From Dyadobacter psychrophilus (GTDB taxonomy: Bacteria; Bacteroidota; Bacteroidia; Cytophagales; Spirosomataceae), in contig NZ_FUZA01000006.1 in the NCBI RefSeq assembly GCF_900167945.1, positions 1 through 64,000 on the forward strand: a DNA stretch of 64,000 nt, written 5' to 3'. The position numbers and the translations under genes are program-made. Shown piece after piece: positions 1 to 9,036 of the stretch (the first letter of the stretch is position 1; every line of letters starts with the position of its first letter). The notes under the pieces were generated by a model, which worked only from the letters and a program-made list of their open reading frames with translations, did not search any database and was not told where the DNA came from.

Positions 1-287
1 CGAAGGATTTTGCAATTTGGTGTGCAGCTAGGAATATCGAAACTCGGTTTATCCAACCAGGAAAACCCACGCAGAATGGGTTCATTGAACGGTTTAATAG
101 GCTTTACAGAGAAGCAGTATTGGACGCCTATTTATTTTTCGACCTTGACCAGGTCAGACAATTAACAGCGGAGTGGATCGAAGAGTATAACCAGCGAAGA
201 CCTCATGAAGGACTCGGCAATATGACCCCTTTTGAATGGAAAGAATTGCTGCTGAAAAAAGAAATACAACAACAAATGGCTGTCTGA
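1..287 (+). CDS. IS3-family transposase OrfB, C-terminal fragment (5' end outside window)
   Basis: The frame starting at base 3 reads about 94 residues to a TGA at 285-287. It carries the C-terminal part of a retroviral-type integrase core (rve). The segment KPTQNGFIERFNR contains the third catalytic residue of the DDE triad (the E of FIERF). The tail EEYNQRRPHEGLGNMTPFEW is the standard ending of IS3/IS150/IS407-group OrfB proteins. The first two acidic residues are outside the window. No frame break is visible in this part, so the copy may be intact. It sits directly against a surface-protein gene that lacks a proper start. Confidence 0.9.
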   Translation, partial: KDFAIWCAARNIETRFIQPGKPTQNGFIERFNRLYREAVLDAYLFFDLDQVRQLTAEWIEEYNQRRPHEGLGNMTPFEWKELLLKKEIQQQMAV

Positions 288-300
288 AAAATGGGGTACA
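1..300 (+). mobile_element. 3' end of an IS3-family insertion sequence
   Basis: The window opens inside an insertion sequence. The transposase frame ends at 287, and about ten bases later comes GGGGTACA (293-300). Read from the outside this is TGTACCCC, the TG...CA type of terminus common in IS3-family elements. The element boundary is therefore placed at about 300. The left end and most of the element lie outside the window, so target duplication and copy number cannot be seen. Boundary confidence is moderate; family assignment is good because of the integrase core. Confidence 0.75.
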
Positions 301-1859
301 TACATGACATTGATAAATATGCCTTCAACTGCATTCTGCCCACAGATCAGGTTGTTCTAAAAAGAAATGTTGTAACAACTCGGTACGCCTGTGAATCGGT
401 TGCGTTAAATGCAATTGTCGCCAGTATAACACCACCAAAAGCCGCGCCAGTTTGGCAGAAGGCATCACAAGCTGGCTCTGGAGGCGCTAATCTGTCCGTT
501 GGAAAAGCGAGTGTTAATCCATACTACGCATTTTACTATGCCGAAGACATGAAATGCTACAACACTACGAATTCTACCGCATCACTCTTGATATCGAAGG
601 TTGATGCTCAGGTTTCTATAAAGCAATCGTCCATAACAAATAAGTGCCCCTATGCTTATGCTGAATTAATAAGCGCTGTAAACCTGGAAAACTCTCCCTA
701 TAATAGCTATAAAGAAGAAATTCGATGGTTTAATAATAATAGCCATCAAGGTTTGCCGGTAGATCTTTCCCAGGCAACGACTCCTGGAGATTACTATGCC
801 TTCTTTTATAACTATATAGATAATTGCTATTCTGTTGATATTTCGACTGCAAAAGTCAATGTATCTTTTAAAAGCTGCCCAGCAGGCACTGCCCAGGTTG
901 CTTTGTCAAGTACAACTGCCGTAAACACTTGCCCAGCTACGACAGTTAACCTAAATAACATACCAGTTACGAATCAGCCTCCACTTACGTCGCTTGTATG
1001 GTACACCGATACCGAGCACAAATACGAAGTTGCTGATCCAACGAAAGCAGGCGCGGGCACTTACTATGCTTTTTTCAAAGATAACGCAACAGGCGATTTC
1101 AACACCCATTTTTCCACGTCAGCATTAACCGTATCGATCAATCCGTGCGAGACCAAAGTCAATTTAAACCTGAAAGTCTTCCTCCAAGGCGCAACGACAC
1201 AAGAAAACGGTGTGGCAACGATGCGGAATGATTTGCAGAAATTCCCAACAAGCCCTTCAACTTACGGGCTGCTTCCAACCCAAGATCCTTACGGCGGAGG
1301 GGAAGTGTTTGCAGATATCAACAGTCTTCCTGGCGAAAATAAGATTGTTGACTGGGTGAAAGTAGAGATTCGAAGCATGCAAAATCCATCATCGATCTTT
1401 GAATCTAAGAGTCTTTTGCTCAGATCAGACGGAAGTGTAGTAGATAAGGATGGTCTTGCTCCAAAGTTTAATCCACAGCTTGGAGGTGTACGAATAGCAG
1501 TCAAACATAGGAACCATTTGGCTGTCATTGGATTAGGGATAGTTTCCTTCAATGCTGGCACTATTAACTATGATTTTTCTGCGGATTTATCTAAGGCTTA
1601 CCAAGTTGTAGCAAAACCACAAATGATTTTGAAAAGCGGCGTATGGTGTATGATTGGCGCTGACACTAACTCTGACTTCTTCGTAGACTCGGGAGATGTT
1701 CCTTTCTTCAAGAATGCCTTTAAAGCAAATCTAACGAAGACTTATCACAATACTGACTTGAATATGGATGGTGTCGTTGACAGCGCAGATGTAACCATCT
1801 TTAATAACAACTTCAAGACAGGCTACTATTCAAGCATGACAAAATATTTAACGAATTAA
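301..1859 (+). pseudogene. Repetitive dockerin-like surface protein, 5' end removed by the IS
   Basis: The open frame runs from the IS end to a stop at 1859. The only upstream ATG (291) lies in the IS terminus, and the first residues show no signal peptide, so the true N-terminus is missing. At least three degenerate repeats of about 95 residues are visible, each with a Trp followed by a YYAFFY-type motif (near 530, 795 and 1060) and Cys-containing linkers. They resemble modules of Bacteroidota adhesins. A later domain has the DWVKVEIRS motif common in Bacteroidota surface proteins. The C-terminus has two Ca-binding dockerin-like loops (DTNSDFFVDSGD and DLNMDGVVDSADV). It is probably no longer expressed in native form unless the IS provides a start. 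Ligand unknown. Confidence 0.7.
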
Positions 1860-1881
1860 CAACCTATAACACTATTAAGAT

Positions 1882-2979
1882 ATGAATTTGACTTTTAAAA
1901 GATCATCATTACTATTTGCACTGATCCTTTTTGCAAACATGCTCAGGGCTCAAACAATTGATCTTCAATTCCAAAATACGTCCTTGTCTCCTGATGGATT
2001 GACTTACAAATTCGATGTATGGGCATTTCAAGGTCAGGGATACAACACTGCCAACCCCGATGAAAGCAACTGGCAAGGAATGAACATTCGCGCAGATATC
2101 AATGTGCCCGCTGGCGTTACAATTACTACTGCGACAATTGCTAGAAATTTCACATACACTTCGTTAGGAGGAGTGTCTTTTCCTGCACCAGGTGACGTTG
2201 TGGTTGACAAAAACAGTTTCAGCATTAATCTTTTGCGAGACGAGGATCAAAGTGATATTCCAGCCGGGACTGGATGCATGCTGGGAACTGTAACCATAAA
2301 TTTCTCTGGTGCAGTGCCTGCTTCAAATACGATAACGGTTCGTCCTTTTGACATTAGCGAGTTACAGGGTGCATATACTTCATTCTGGGCGAATCTTGAT
2401 GGATCTGTAATTAGAAGAATTTTCCAAACATTCCCAGTCGGTCAAAGCCTCCCAGTTAATCTTACCTCATTTGACTTGAACACGGAAGGTTCAGCGGTTA
2501 ATTTGATCTGGGCTACTACAACAGAGACGAATAGTGACCGATTTGATGTTCAGCGTAGTTCTGACGGCAAAGAATGGAGCATCATTCAAAGCGTTCTGGC
2601 AAAGGGTGAGAGCAATTCTAAAGCGGAGTATTCAGCTATTGATGCTAATCCGATTGATGGCGATAACTTATATCGCTTGCACATGATTGATAAGGATGGA
2701 ACAAGTGCATACAGCCGCGTTAGGAGTGTAAAGTTTGAGGGTGTCGCTACATATATGTATCCTAACCCGGTTTCAGAAGAGTTAATTATCAAAGCGGCCG
2801 ATTGGACCAAAGTTGCAAATGTTCAGATTATTGCGGCAAATGGCAAAGCTATTTACCAATCTTCTGGCAAGCCATCGCCAAATGTTAACGTCAAGAATTT
2901 ACTGAATGGAATTTACTTGGTGCGTTTAACAAACACAAACGGTTCTGAAACAACTCATAAGATCGTGGTAAACAATTAG
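1882..2979 (+). CDS. Secreted protein with type IX secretion C-terminal sorting domain
   Basis: A 365-residue protein. Residues 1-24 form a Sec signal peptide ending in RAQ. The middle resembles a cohesin/choice-of-anchor beta-sandwich. Residues 190-280 have a fibronectin-like segment with the SLPVNLTSFDL motif that usually precedes T9SS tails. The last ~75 residues are a type A sorting domain: YPNPVSEEL, then NGKAIYQ, then LLNGIYLVRL. The protein is therefore predicted to cross the outer membrane by T9SS and be anchored or released. It starts 22 bases after the truncated dockerin-like gene, so the two were probably one operon and this gene may have lost its native promoter to the IS insertion. 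A cohesin-like partner of the dockerin is an attractive but unproven reading. Confidence 0.8.
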   Translation: MNLTFKRSSLLFALILFANMLRAQTIDLQFQNTSLSPDGLTYKFDVWAFQGQGYNTANPDESNWQGMNIRADINVPAGVTITTATIARNFTYTSLGGVSFPAPGDVVVDKNSFSINLLRDEDQSDIPAGTGCMLGTVTINFSGAVPASNTITVRPFDISELQGAYTSFWANLDGSVIRRIFQTFPVGQSLPVNLTSFDLNTEGSAVNLIWATTTETNSDRFDVQRSSDGKEWSIIQSVLAKGESNSKAEYSAIDANPIDGDNLYRLHMIDKDGTSAYSRVRSVKFEGVATYMYPNPVSEELIIKAADWTKVANVQIIAANGKAIYQSSGKPSPNVNVKNLLNGIYLVRLTNTNGSETTHKIVVNN

Positions 2980-3001
2980 TAAATGAGCTAATGTTTACAC
3001 T

Positions 3002-3046
3002 GGCCAGACTCGATGAATTTAACAACGAAACGAGTTTGGCCTTTAT
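3002..3046 (+). terminator. Rho-independent terminator after the T9SS protein
   Basis: Arms at 3002-3012 (ggccagactcg) and 3031-3041 (cgagtttggcc) pair over 11 positions with one G-T wobble, followed by CTTTATA. This closes the surface-protein operon and separates it from the small lipoprotein. Confidence 0.65.
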
Positions 3047-3102
3047 AAAGCTCTTAGAACCTGAGATTAGCGGAATTAACTATACTTGTAAACCAGATTG
3101 TT

Positions 3103-3486
3103 ATGGTAAAGCGAATCCTGTTGTTTTGCATGGCACTCTTTGTCACTACATCTTGCGATAAAGACAAAGACCAGCTTTGCGTTGCTCCTGCTTTCAACAA
3201 AAATATAATTGGAACCTGGACAGGCAATTTTGAATCTAATCCAAAGATAAAGCAAGACGTTTCCTTTTCAAACACCGGCGTATTCGAAGATACGGGCGGA
3301 TTGCTTTTTGGGAATCAGAATGAATCTGCACTAGCCTGGATATCCAAGGGAGATTCTCTTAAAATCACGGGTAAGTTTAAAAATAAGGGAACTAAGGTCT
3401 ATTCTTTTTTATCTCTTACCAACACCTGCGACTCCATTGTGCTGGACGTCGAAGGAATCGACAAAATATTTCTTAAAAGGAAATAA
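3103..3486 (+). CDS. Small lipoprotein, lipocalin-like
   Basis: 127 residues with a lipoprotein signal: MVKRILLFCMALFVTTSC, with the acylated Cys at residue 18, followed by DKDKD, an acidic stretch compatible with the Bacteroidota surface-export signal. The mature part contains IIGTWTGNFESN and later strand-rich segments typical of lipocalin-like lipoproteins of this phylum. No catalytic motif is visible. It stands alone between two terminators. Function unknown. Confidence 0.65.
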   Translation: MVKRILLFCMALFVTTSCDKDKDQLCVAPAFNKNIIGTWTGNFESNPKIKQDVSFSNTGVFEDTGGLLFGNQNESALAWISKGDSLKITGKFKNKGTKVYSFLSLTNTCDSIVLDVEGIDKIFLKRK

Positions 3487-3526
3487 GATAATGCAGGTTT
3501 TTCATTAAGTGTGTTGAAGTTAAAAG

Positions 3527-3555
3527 GAGGCGCCATTTTGGCGTCTCTTTTCTTT
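3527..3555 (+). terminator. Rho-independent terminator
   Basis: Arms at 3527-3534 (gaggcgcc) and 3540-3547 (ggcgtctc) form an 8-bp stem with one G-T pair and a 5-base loop, followed by TTTTCTTTG. It terminates the small lipoprotein gene. The rest of the 3487-3812 gap holds the typA promoter and leader. Confidence 0.7.
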
Positions 3556-3702
3556 GTGTTATACCCGGTAACGCGAAAATTAGGAATTGTAACCATCCAA
3601 TAATTAAAATAACTTTTTGCACTTCTCTCATTATGAACTGCCTTTTTCGGCAGGTAACAATAAATTAATTGTAAAATACTGTTATTCAGCAGAAAAAGTC
3701 CG

Positions 3703-3710
3703 TACATTTG
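3703..3710 (+). promoter_or_regulatory. Bacteroidota -7 box (TACATTTG) for typA
   Basis: TACATTTG matches the TAnnTTTG -7 consensus of the Bacteroidota primary sigma factor. No clear TTTG is seen at -33. It would give a leader of about 95 nt before the typA ATG at 3813. Confidence 0.45.
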
Positions 3711-3812
3711 CACCCTATTTGACAAAAAATCAGTCAAACTAAAAGCAAAACGGTTCACTGCCGGTTTTAAGCCACCGAAAAGAAAAGCCGTAAACAATTG
3801 ATCTATAAAACA

Positions 3813-5627
3813 ATGCAAGCCATTCGTAACATCGCAATCATTGCGCACGTTGACCACGGTAAAACTACATTGGTTGACAAAATCATTCACGCTTCAAAGT
3901 TATTTCGCGATAACCAGGAGTTTGATGACCTAATCCTTGATAATAATGATCTTGAAAGGGAGCGTGGAATCACTATCACTTCTAAGAACGTATCGGTGCG
4001 TTACAAAGACGTAAAAATCAATGTAATTGATACACCAGGTCACGCAGACTTTGGTGGTGAAGTGGAGCGCGTACTTAAAATGGCGGATGGCGTTTTGTTG
4101 CTTGTTGATGCATTCGAAGGCCCAATGCCACAAACACGTTTCGTATTGGGTAAGGCAATCGGCCTTGGTTTGAAGCCAATCGTGGTTGTAAATAAAGTAG
4201 ATAAAGAAAACTGCCGCCCGGAAGAAGTTCAGGAGAATGTATTCGACCTGATGTTTAACCTCGGTGCAACCGAAGATCAGCTTGATTTCGTAACGGTTTA
4301 TGGTTCGTCGAAACAAGGTTGGATGGGTCCGGATTGGCAAAAACCAACAGATAACATTACTTTCCTTCTTGATACGATTATCGAATCGATTCCCGCTCCG
4401 GTAATTGATGAAGGAAATGCACAAATGCAAATTACCTCTCTTGACTACAATGCATTCGTTGGTCGTATCGCAATCGGTCGTGTAAAACGCGGCACTTTGA
4501 AAGAAGGCGCGAACATGATGCTTTGCAAAGCTGATGGTGTTTTCAAGAAAGTTAAAATCAAAGAACTACAAATATTTGAAGGCCTTGGCCGTGTGAAAGT
4601 TGCGGAAGTTACTGCTGGTGATATTTGCGCAGTTACGGGTATTGAAGATTTCGAAATCGGTGATACGCTCGCAGACGCAGAAAATCCGGAGCCACTTCCA
4701 AGAATCGCGGTGGATGAGCCTACAATGAATATGCTTTTCACGATTAACAACTCTCCTTTCTTTGGTAAAGAAGGCAAGTTTGTAACATCACGTCACCTTC
4801 GTGATCGTCTGATGAAAGAGACTGAAAAGAACCTTGCACTTCGCGTGGAAGCAACAGATACAGAAGATAAATTCCTTGTTTTTGGACGCGGTATCCTTCA
4901 CTTGTCTGTATTGATTGAAACAATGCGCCGCGAAGGTTATGAATTGCAACTTGGTCAGCCTCAGGTTCTTTTCAAAGAAGACGAAAAAGGCGAGCGCCTT
5001 GAACCAATCGAAACATTGGTTGTAGACGTGCCAGAATCAACAGCTGGTAAAGTGATCGAGTTGGCAACACAGCGTAAAGGTGAATTGCTGATCATGGAAC
5101 CGAAAGGCGATTTACAACATCTTGAATTCGAAATTCCTTCAAGAGGTTTGATCGGTTTGCGCTCGAATGTCTTGACTGCAACGCAGGGTGAAGCTGTTAT
5201 GACACACCGTTTTAAAGAATTCGGAACATTCCGAGGACCAATTCCAGGGCGTATCAGCGGTTCGATCATTTCTAAAAATACAGGTCCTGCAACAGGATAT
5301 ACCATTGATAAATTGCAGGATCGCGGACGTTTCTTCGTTGAGCCGGGTGATGAAATCTACGGTGGTCAGGTAATCGGTGAGCACAATCGTCCAAATGACA
5401 TTGTTGTTAACTTGCAGGAAGCGAAAAAACTGACAAACATGCGTGCATCAGGAACAGATGATGGTTTGCGGATTGCTCCAAAAATCAATTTCTCTCTTGA
5501 AGAATCGATGGAATATATCCAGAAGGATGAGTATCTGGAAGTTACGCCTCAGAGCATGCGTATGCGCAAAATATATCTGGAAGAAAACGATCGTAAACGT
5601 AATTCCGGAAAGATGGAAATGGCTTAA
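3813..5627 (+). CDS. typA: Ribosome-associated GTPase TypA/BipA
   Basis: A translational GTPase of the EF-G/LepA class, which binds the ribosome and helps 50S assembly and growth under stress. All G motifs are visible: AHVDHGKTT (G1), RGITI (G2), DTPGHADFGGEVER (G3), NKVDK (G4) and YGSSKQGW (G5 region). The BipA-specific C-terminal part follows, with the PSRGLIGLRSN and RASGTDDGLR segments. The frame is open from a TTG at 3798, but ATG 3813 gives MQAIRNIAIIAHVDHGK, which aligns with the usual N-terminus. That start gives about 604 residues, normal for the family. Monocistronic, with its own promoter and terminator. Confidence 0.97.
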   Translation: MQAIRNIAIIAHVDHGKTTLVDKIIHASKLFRDNQEFDDLILDNNDLERERGITITSKNVSVRYKDVKINVIDTPGHADFGGEVERVLKMADGVLLLVDAFEGPMPQTRFVLGKAIGLGLKPIVVVNKVDKENCRPEEVQENVFDLMFNLGATEDQLDFVTVYGSSKQGWMGPDWQKPTDNITFLLDTIIESIPAPVIDEGNAQMQITSLDYNAFVGRIAIGRVKRGTLKEGANMMLCKADGVFKKVKIKELQIFEGLGRVKVAEVTAGDICAVTGIEDFEIGDTLADAENPEPLPRIAVDEPTMNMLFTINNSPFFGKEGKFVTSRHLRDRLMKETEKNLALRVEATDTEDKFLVFGRGILHLSVLIETMRREGYELQLGQPQVLFKEDEKGERLEPIETLVVDVPESTAGKVIELATQRKGELLIMEPKGDLQHLEFEIPSRGLIGLRSNVLTATQGEAVMTHRFKEFGTFRGPIPGRISGSIISKNTGPATGYTIDKLQDRGRFFVEPGDEIYGGQVIGEHNRPNDIVVNLQEAKKLTNMRASGTDDGLRIAPKINFSLEESMEYIQKDEYLEVTPQSMRMRKIYLEENDRKRNSGKMEMA

Positions 5628-5648
5628 CAACCATTTAGCATTATATTG

Positions 5649-5686
5649 AAAGGAGGCATAAATTTTATGCCTCCTTTTTTATTTTT
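5649..5686 (+). terminator. Strong Rho-independent terminator after typA
   Basis: Arms at 5651-5662 and 5663-5675 (aggaggcataaa / ttttatgcctcct) form a long hairpin followed by a T-run. The remaining 5690-5920 gap is very AT-rich and holds the promoter of the dehydrogenase gene. Confidence 0.85.
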
Positions 5687-5852
5687 TGCGAATTCAGATT
5701 TTGAAGAAACCCTTTCAGGAAATTTGGAATAATCGGTGAAAGTAAGGCCATAATTTTAAAGATCGCTTTGTGCATAAAACATTCTACTTATTTGCATTTT
5801 TTATACTATTTCAAGATTAATTGGTTTTTTATTTTTATAAAATATAATCAAT

Positions 5853-5860
5853 TATGTTTG
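5853..5860 (+). promoter_or_regulatory. -7 box (TATGTTTG) for glutamate dehydrogenase
   Basis: An exact TAnnTTTG match in an AT-rich stretch 60 bases before the ATG at 5921. No well-spaced -33 TTTG is seen. Confidence 0.45.
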
Positions 5861-5920
5861 TAGTAGCTAATAGATATTATTCATTAACATACTTAATATC
5901 AATACTTTAAATAAATAAAA

Positions 5921-7195
5921 ATGTCATATATAGAACCGGCTCCAATTAAGGATAAGGAAAATCCATTGGAATCAATGATGCAAAGGTTTGATAAGGCTGT
6001 CGACCTTTTGGGAATTTCGGAAGAGATGTACCATATTTTAAAAGTCCCTCGTAAGCAAGTCATTGTAGGACTGCCAGTTATGATGGACTCAGGGCAAATC
6101 AAAACCTTTGAAGGTTACCGCGTTATACATTCAACGATCCTGGGCCCGAGCAAGGGCGGTATCCGTTTTGATCCGGACGTAAACCTGGATGAAGTACGCG
6201 CACTGGCAGCTTGGATGACCTGGAAATGTGCAGTTGTGGATATTCCTTATGGCGGCGCCAAAGGCGGGGTCGCGTGTAATCCGCGGGAAATGTCGGCAGG
6301 AGAGATTGAACGTTTGATGCGTGCTTATACTACTGCGCTTTTGGATGTATTTGGCCCAGATCAGGACATTCCTGCGCCGGACATGGGAACAGGCCCGAGA
6401 GAAATGGCGTGGTTAATGGATGAATATTCCAAATCAAAAGGAATGACCATCCCAGCGGTTGTAACGGGCAAACCGCTTGTATTGGGCGGCTCATTGGGCC
6501 GGACTGAGGCAACCGGGCGCGGCGTAATGGTTTCGGCATTAGCGGGAATGGAAAAATTGCGCATTAATCCTTACCGCGCAACGGCTGTGGTTCAGGGTTT
6601 TGGAAATGTGGGTTCACATGCAGCATTGCTCTTACGCGAAAGAGGCGTTGCCATCCATGCCATCAGTGATATTTCGGGTGCTTATTATAATGATAAAGGC
6701 ATAGACATCGCGGCAGCAGTTGCATATCGCGATGCAAACAAAGGTTCGCTGGAAGGCTTCTCAGGTGCTGAGCCTATTCCCGGAGATGATCTCCTGACAT
6801 TGCCTGTGGACGTACTCGTTCCTGCTGCAAAAGAAGACGTTATTACGCGGAAAAATGTTGCCGGAATCCAGGCTAAAATGATCGTTGAAGGTGCAAACGG
6901 CCCTACTTCGTTCAAAGCGGATGACATTATTAATGAAAAAGGCATTATGGTTGTGCCCGACATCCTTGCCAATGCAGGAGGCGTAACAGTTTCCTATTTC
7001 GAATGGGTTCAAAACCGGATTGGCTATAAATGGACATTAGAACGCATTAATCGCCGCACAGACCGCATTATGCAGGATTCGTTCGATAAAGTGTATGAAA
7101 CTTCGTTGAAATACAAAGTTTCCCTACGCATTGCGGCTTACATCGTCGCGATAGATAAGGTGTCAAGCACATACAAGTTCCGCGGCGGATTTTAA
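5921..7195 (+). CDS. Glu/Leu/Phe/Val dehydrogenase (glutamate dehydrogenase)
   Basis: 424 residues, normal for hexameric GDH. It catalyses reversible oxidative deamination of glutamate to 2-oxoglutarate and ammonium. The substrate-binding segments GPSKGGIRFDP and PYGGAKGGV carry the conserved lysines, and PAPDMGTG carries the catalytic Asp. The Rossmann domain has GFGNVGSHAA, and the acidic residue at the end of the second strand (AISDISG) suggests NAD rather than NADP. Monocistronic: promoter box at 5853 and terminator at 7216. Whether it is annotated gdhA or gluD depends on cofactor, so no symbol is given. Confidence 0.93.
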   Translation: MSYIEPAPIKDKENPLESMMQRFDKAVDLLGISEEMYHILKVPRKQVIVGLPVMMDSGQIKTFEGYRVIHSTILGPSKGGIRFDPDVNLDEVRALAAWMTWKCAVVDIPYGGAKGGVACNPREMSAGEIERLMRAYTTALLDVFGPDQDIPAPDMGTGPREMAWLMDEYSKSKGMTIPAVVTGKPLVLGGSLGRTEATGRGVMVSALAGMEKLRINPYRATAVVQGFGNVGSHAALLLRERGVAIHAISDISGAYYNDKGIDIAAAVAYRDANKGSLEGFSGAEPIPGDDLLTLPVDVLVPAAKEDVITRKNVAGIQAKMIVEGANGPTSFKADDIINEKGIMVVPDILANAGGVTVSYFEWVQNRIGYKWTLERINRRTDRIMQDSFDKVYETSLKYKVSLRIAAYIVAIDKVSSTYKFRGGF

Positions 7196-7215
7196 TATTA
7201 GTAAACTCGGTGAAG

Positions 7216-7248
7216 AGGCAGCTTTCTTAAATGAAGGCTGCCTTTTTT
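7216..7248 (+). terminator. Rho-independent terminator after glutamate dehydrogenase
   Basis: Arms aggcagc (7216-7222) and gctgcct (7237-7243), extended inward by weak pairs, followed by TTTTT. Confidence 0.8.
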
Positions 7249-7371
7249 ACATAAAAATCCCGGCATCCACATTAACGTAATATTATTAAAGCAAAGGCCC
7301 AGTCGCTCGATAGAGTTTTCTTGCAAACAGAATGTTAACTTTATAGCTAAAATCAAATGGTTGTAAGCTGA

Positions 7372-8490
7372 ATGCTGACAGCCCTTTTCAAGAAAATCAT
7401 GTCACTAAGTCCTCGTTTTATTGCCTTCATACTCGCGATCCTGATATCACTTATCACCACTTCTTTTTTGGCTTTTGTGGAAGGTGTATCGAGGGGAATG
7501 CTCTTCGTTTCGGCTATTTCTGCTTTCATCTCTTCATTTTTTCTGGTGTTGTATACCGTTGACATTTTGGTTTTCCGGGAAGTGAACAAGATGTACAGAA
7601 CGATCCATAAGCTTAAAATGAAGGATTTTAACCTCGCTCCAAGGAAGAAATTGATTACAGAGTCGAATCCGTTGAAGACCATTAATGATGAAATTTTTGT
7701 TTACGTAACAAAAAAACAAAAGGAAATCGACGAGCTGAAAAAGTTGGAATTATTTCGTCGTGAGTTTCTTGCAGATGTCTCGCACGAGTTTAAAACACCG
7801 ATTTTTGCAGCGCAGGGCTTCATTCACACATTGCTCGATGGTGCTATGGAAGATGAAAACGTAAGAGAGCGGTTTTTGATCAAAGCTGCAAAAAACCTGG
7901 ATAGCCTGGATGTGCTGGTTAAAGATCTCCTCGTGCTCTCTCAAATGGAAACCGGCGACATTAAGATGAACATTGCGCCTATGGACATTCATTTGCTGGC
8001 CACAAACATTTTCAGCAGGCTGGAAAACATTGCAAAAGACAGGGACGTCACATTCAAAGTGAAGCCTGATGAGTTGGCTGAGGTCTGGGTTCTTGCAGAT
8101 GCTGATCGTATGGAACAGGTCATGCTTAATCTGATTGAAAATGCTGTCAAGTATGGTAATGAGGGCGGAAAAGTGATCGTACATTTTAGTGAGGGCAGAA
8201 AATTTGTAGAAGTTTCTGTCCGGGACAACGGGCCGGGCATTCCGCACGAACATTTGAACCGCATTTTCGAGCGCTTCTATCGGATCGATAAAAGCCGTAG
8301 CAAAGAAATTGGCGGAACAGGCCTTGGATTGGCGATTGTTAAGCACATTCTGAATGCGCACGACACGAAAATTGCGGTCATGTCCAAGCCAGATAAGGGC
8401 ACTACTTTTTCATTTAAGCTTGAAAAGGCATACATTAGTCCAATCACTGAAAATCTGCCCGAAGCGGCTGTTACACAAGCGAATCCTTAA
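7372..8490 (+). CDS. Membrane sensor histidine kinase (PhoR/BaeS type)
   Basis: 372 residues. Two membrane helices lie at about 15-38 and 44-66 with almost no periplasmic loop, so it probably senses a membrane or internal signal. A linker leads to the HisKA dimerization domain with H-box FLADVSHEFKTP (phospho-acceptor His138). The HATPase_c domain follows, with N box (NLIENAVKYG), G1 (DNGPGIP), F box (FERFYRID) and G2 (GGTGLGLAI). No response regulator is adjacent, so the partner is elsewhere. Downstream is the Dabb gene, 28 bases away. Confidence 0.9.
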   Translation: MLTALFKKIMSLSPRFIAFILAILISLITTSFLAFVEGVSRGMLFVSAISAFISSFFLVLYTVDILVFREVNKMYRTIHKLKMKDFNLAPRKKLITESNPLKTINDEIFVYVTKKQKEIDELKKLELFRREFLADVSHEFKTPIFAAQGFIHTLLDGAMEDENVRERFLIKAAKNLDSLDVLVKDLLVLSQMETGDIKMNIAPMDIHLLATNIFSRLENIAKDRDVTFKVKPDELAEVWVLADADRMEQVMLNLIENAVKYGNEGGKVIVHFSEGRKFVEVSVRDNGPGIPHEHLNRIFERFYRIDKSRSKEIGGTGLGLAIVKHILNAHDTKIAVMSKPDKGTTFSFKLEKAYISPITENLPEAAVTQANP

Positions 8491-8518
8491 TATATTTTTA
8501 ACTTATAAATGGTTACCC

Positions 8519-8818
8519 ATGTTTGTTCACAACGTATTTTTTTGGCTAAAAGAAAAAGACAATGAAGAAGCCAGGCAGGCACTTCTCGCTGGCATCAAGT
8601 CCCTCGAAGCCATAGAATCCATCGAATCTGTATTCATAGGCCCTCCTGCTGCTACACGCCGCCCGGTTATTGACGCTACATACGATTTTGCTGAAATCCT
8701 GGTTTTTGCGGATGAAGCAGCGCATGATGTATACCAGGTTCACCCTTTGCACAAGAAATTTGTTGACGAATGCGCGCATCTGTGGGAGCGCGTTTTAATT
8801 TATGACGTGGAAGCTTAA
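8519..8818 (+). CDS. Dabb-family (stress-responsive A/B barrel) protein
   Basis: 99 residues from ATG 8519 (MFVHNVFFWLKEKDN). Longer upstream frames overlap the kinase gene and are not needed. The pattern VHNVFFWLK, a central segment of beta strands, and HPLHKKFVDE near the C-terminus are the hallmarks of dimeric alpha-beta-barrel (Dabb) proteins. Members are small stress proteins or heme/polyketide-binding enzymes; the substrate cannot be told here. It could be read through from the kinase gene. Confidence 0.8.
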   Translation: MFVHNVFFWLKEKDNEEARQALLAGIKSLEAIESIESVFIGPPAATRRPVIDATYDFAEILVFADEAAHDVYQVHPLHKKFVDECAHLWERVLIYDVEA

Positions 8819-8831
8819 TTCCTAATGATTG

Positions 8832-8952
8832 TTAACAAGTTATCCACATGAGGCATGTGGATAACTTGTTAATAAATCTGTATTAACTGTATTTTGAGGC
8901 ATTTAACGCTCATTTACGCCTAACTATATATGTGGATAACTTTTGTGGACAG
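8832..8952. other. DnaA-box cluster with perfect inverted repeat (candidate oriC or DnaA-binding locus)
   Basis: Seen directly: a perfect 19-bp inverted repeat (8832-8850 / 8854-8872, 3-base spacer) whose arms each contain an exact DnaA box TTATCCACA (8840-8848 on +, 8856-8864 on -). A third exact box lies at 8931-8939 (-), with a near match (CTGTCCACA on -, 8944-8952) five bases on. The ~60 bases between are AT-rich. No T-run follows the hairpin, so it is a poor terminator. Known: DnaA binds TTATCCACA, and clusters with AT-rich DNA mark origins. Inferred: origin, DnaA-titration site, or DnaA-controlled promoter. Against an origin: the genes on both sides are all on the + strand. Confidence 0.5.
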
Positions 8953-9036
8953 GGTTTAAACAAGTCGCAAAATCTCGAAAACGCACTATTAAGCGGTGAA
9001 AATCGTTTTATATTTAGTACAAAACGACATAAAGCC

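Noticed and set aside
3399..3890. 163-codon minus-strand frame across the typA promoter
   Set aside because: It crosses a terminator and promoter and overlaps the typA start; the protein looks like random translation.
7750..8361. 203-codon frame antisense to the histidine kinase
   Set aside because: The kinase motifs on the plus strand are complete; the antisense product has no recognisable features.
8932..9036. Upstream extension of the Gly/Tyr-rich lipoprotein
   Set aside because: The extension would begin inside a DnaA box and bury the lipoprotein signal; GTG 9037 is preferred.
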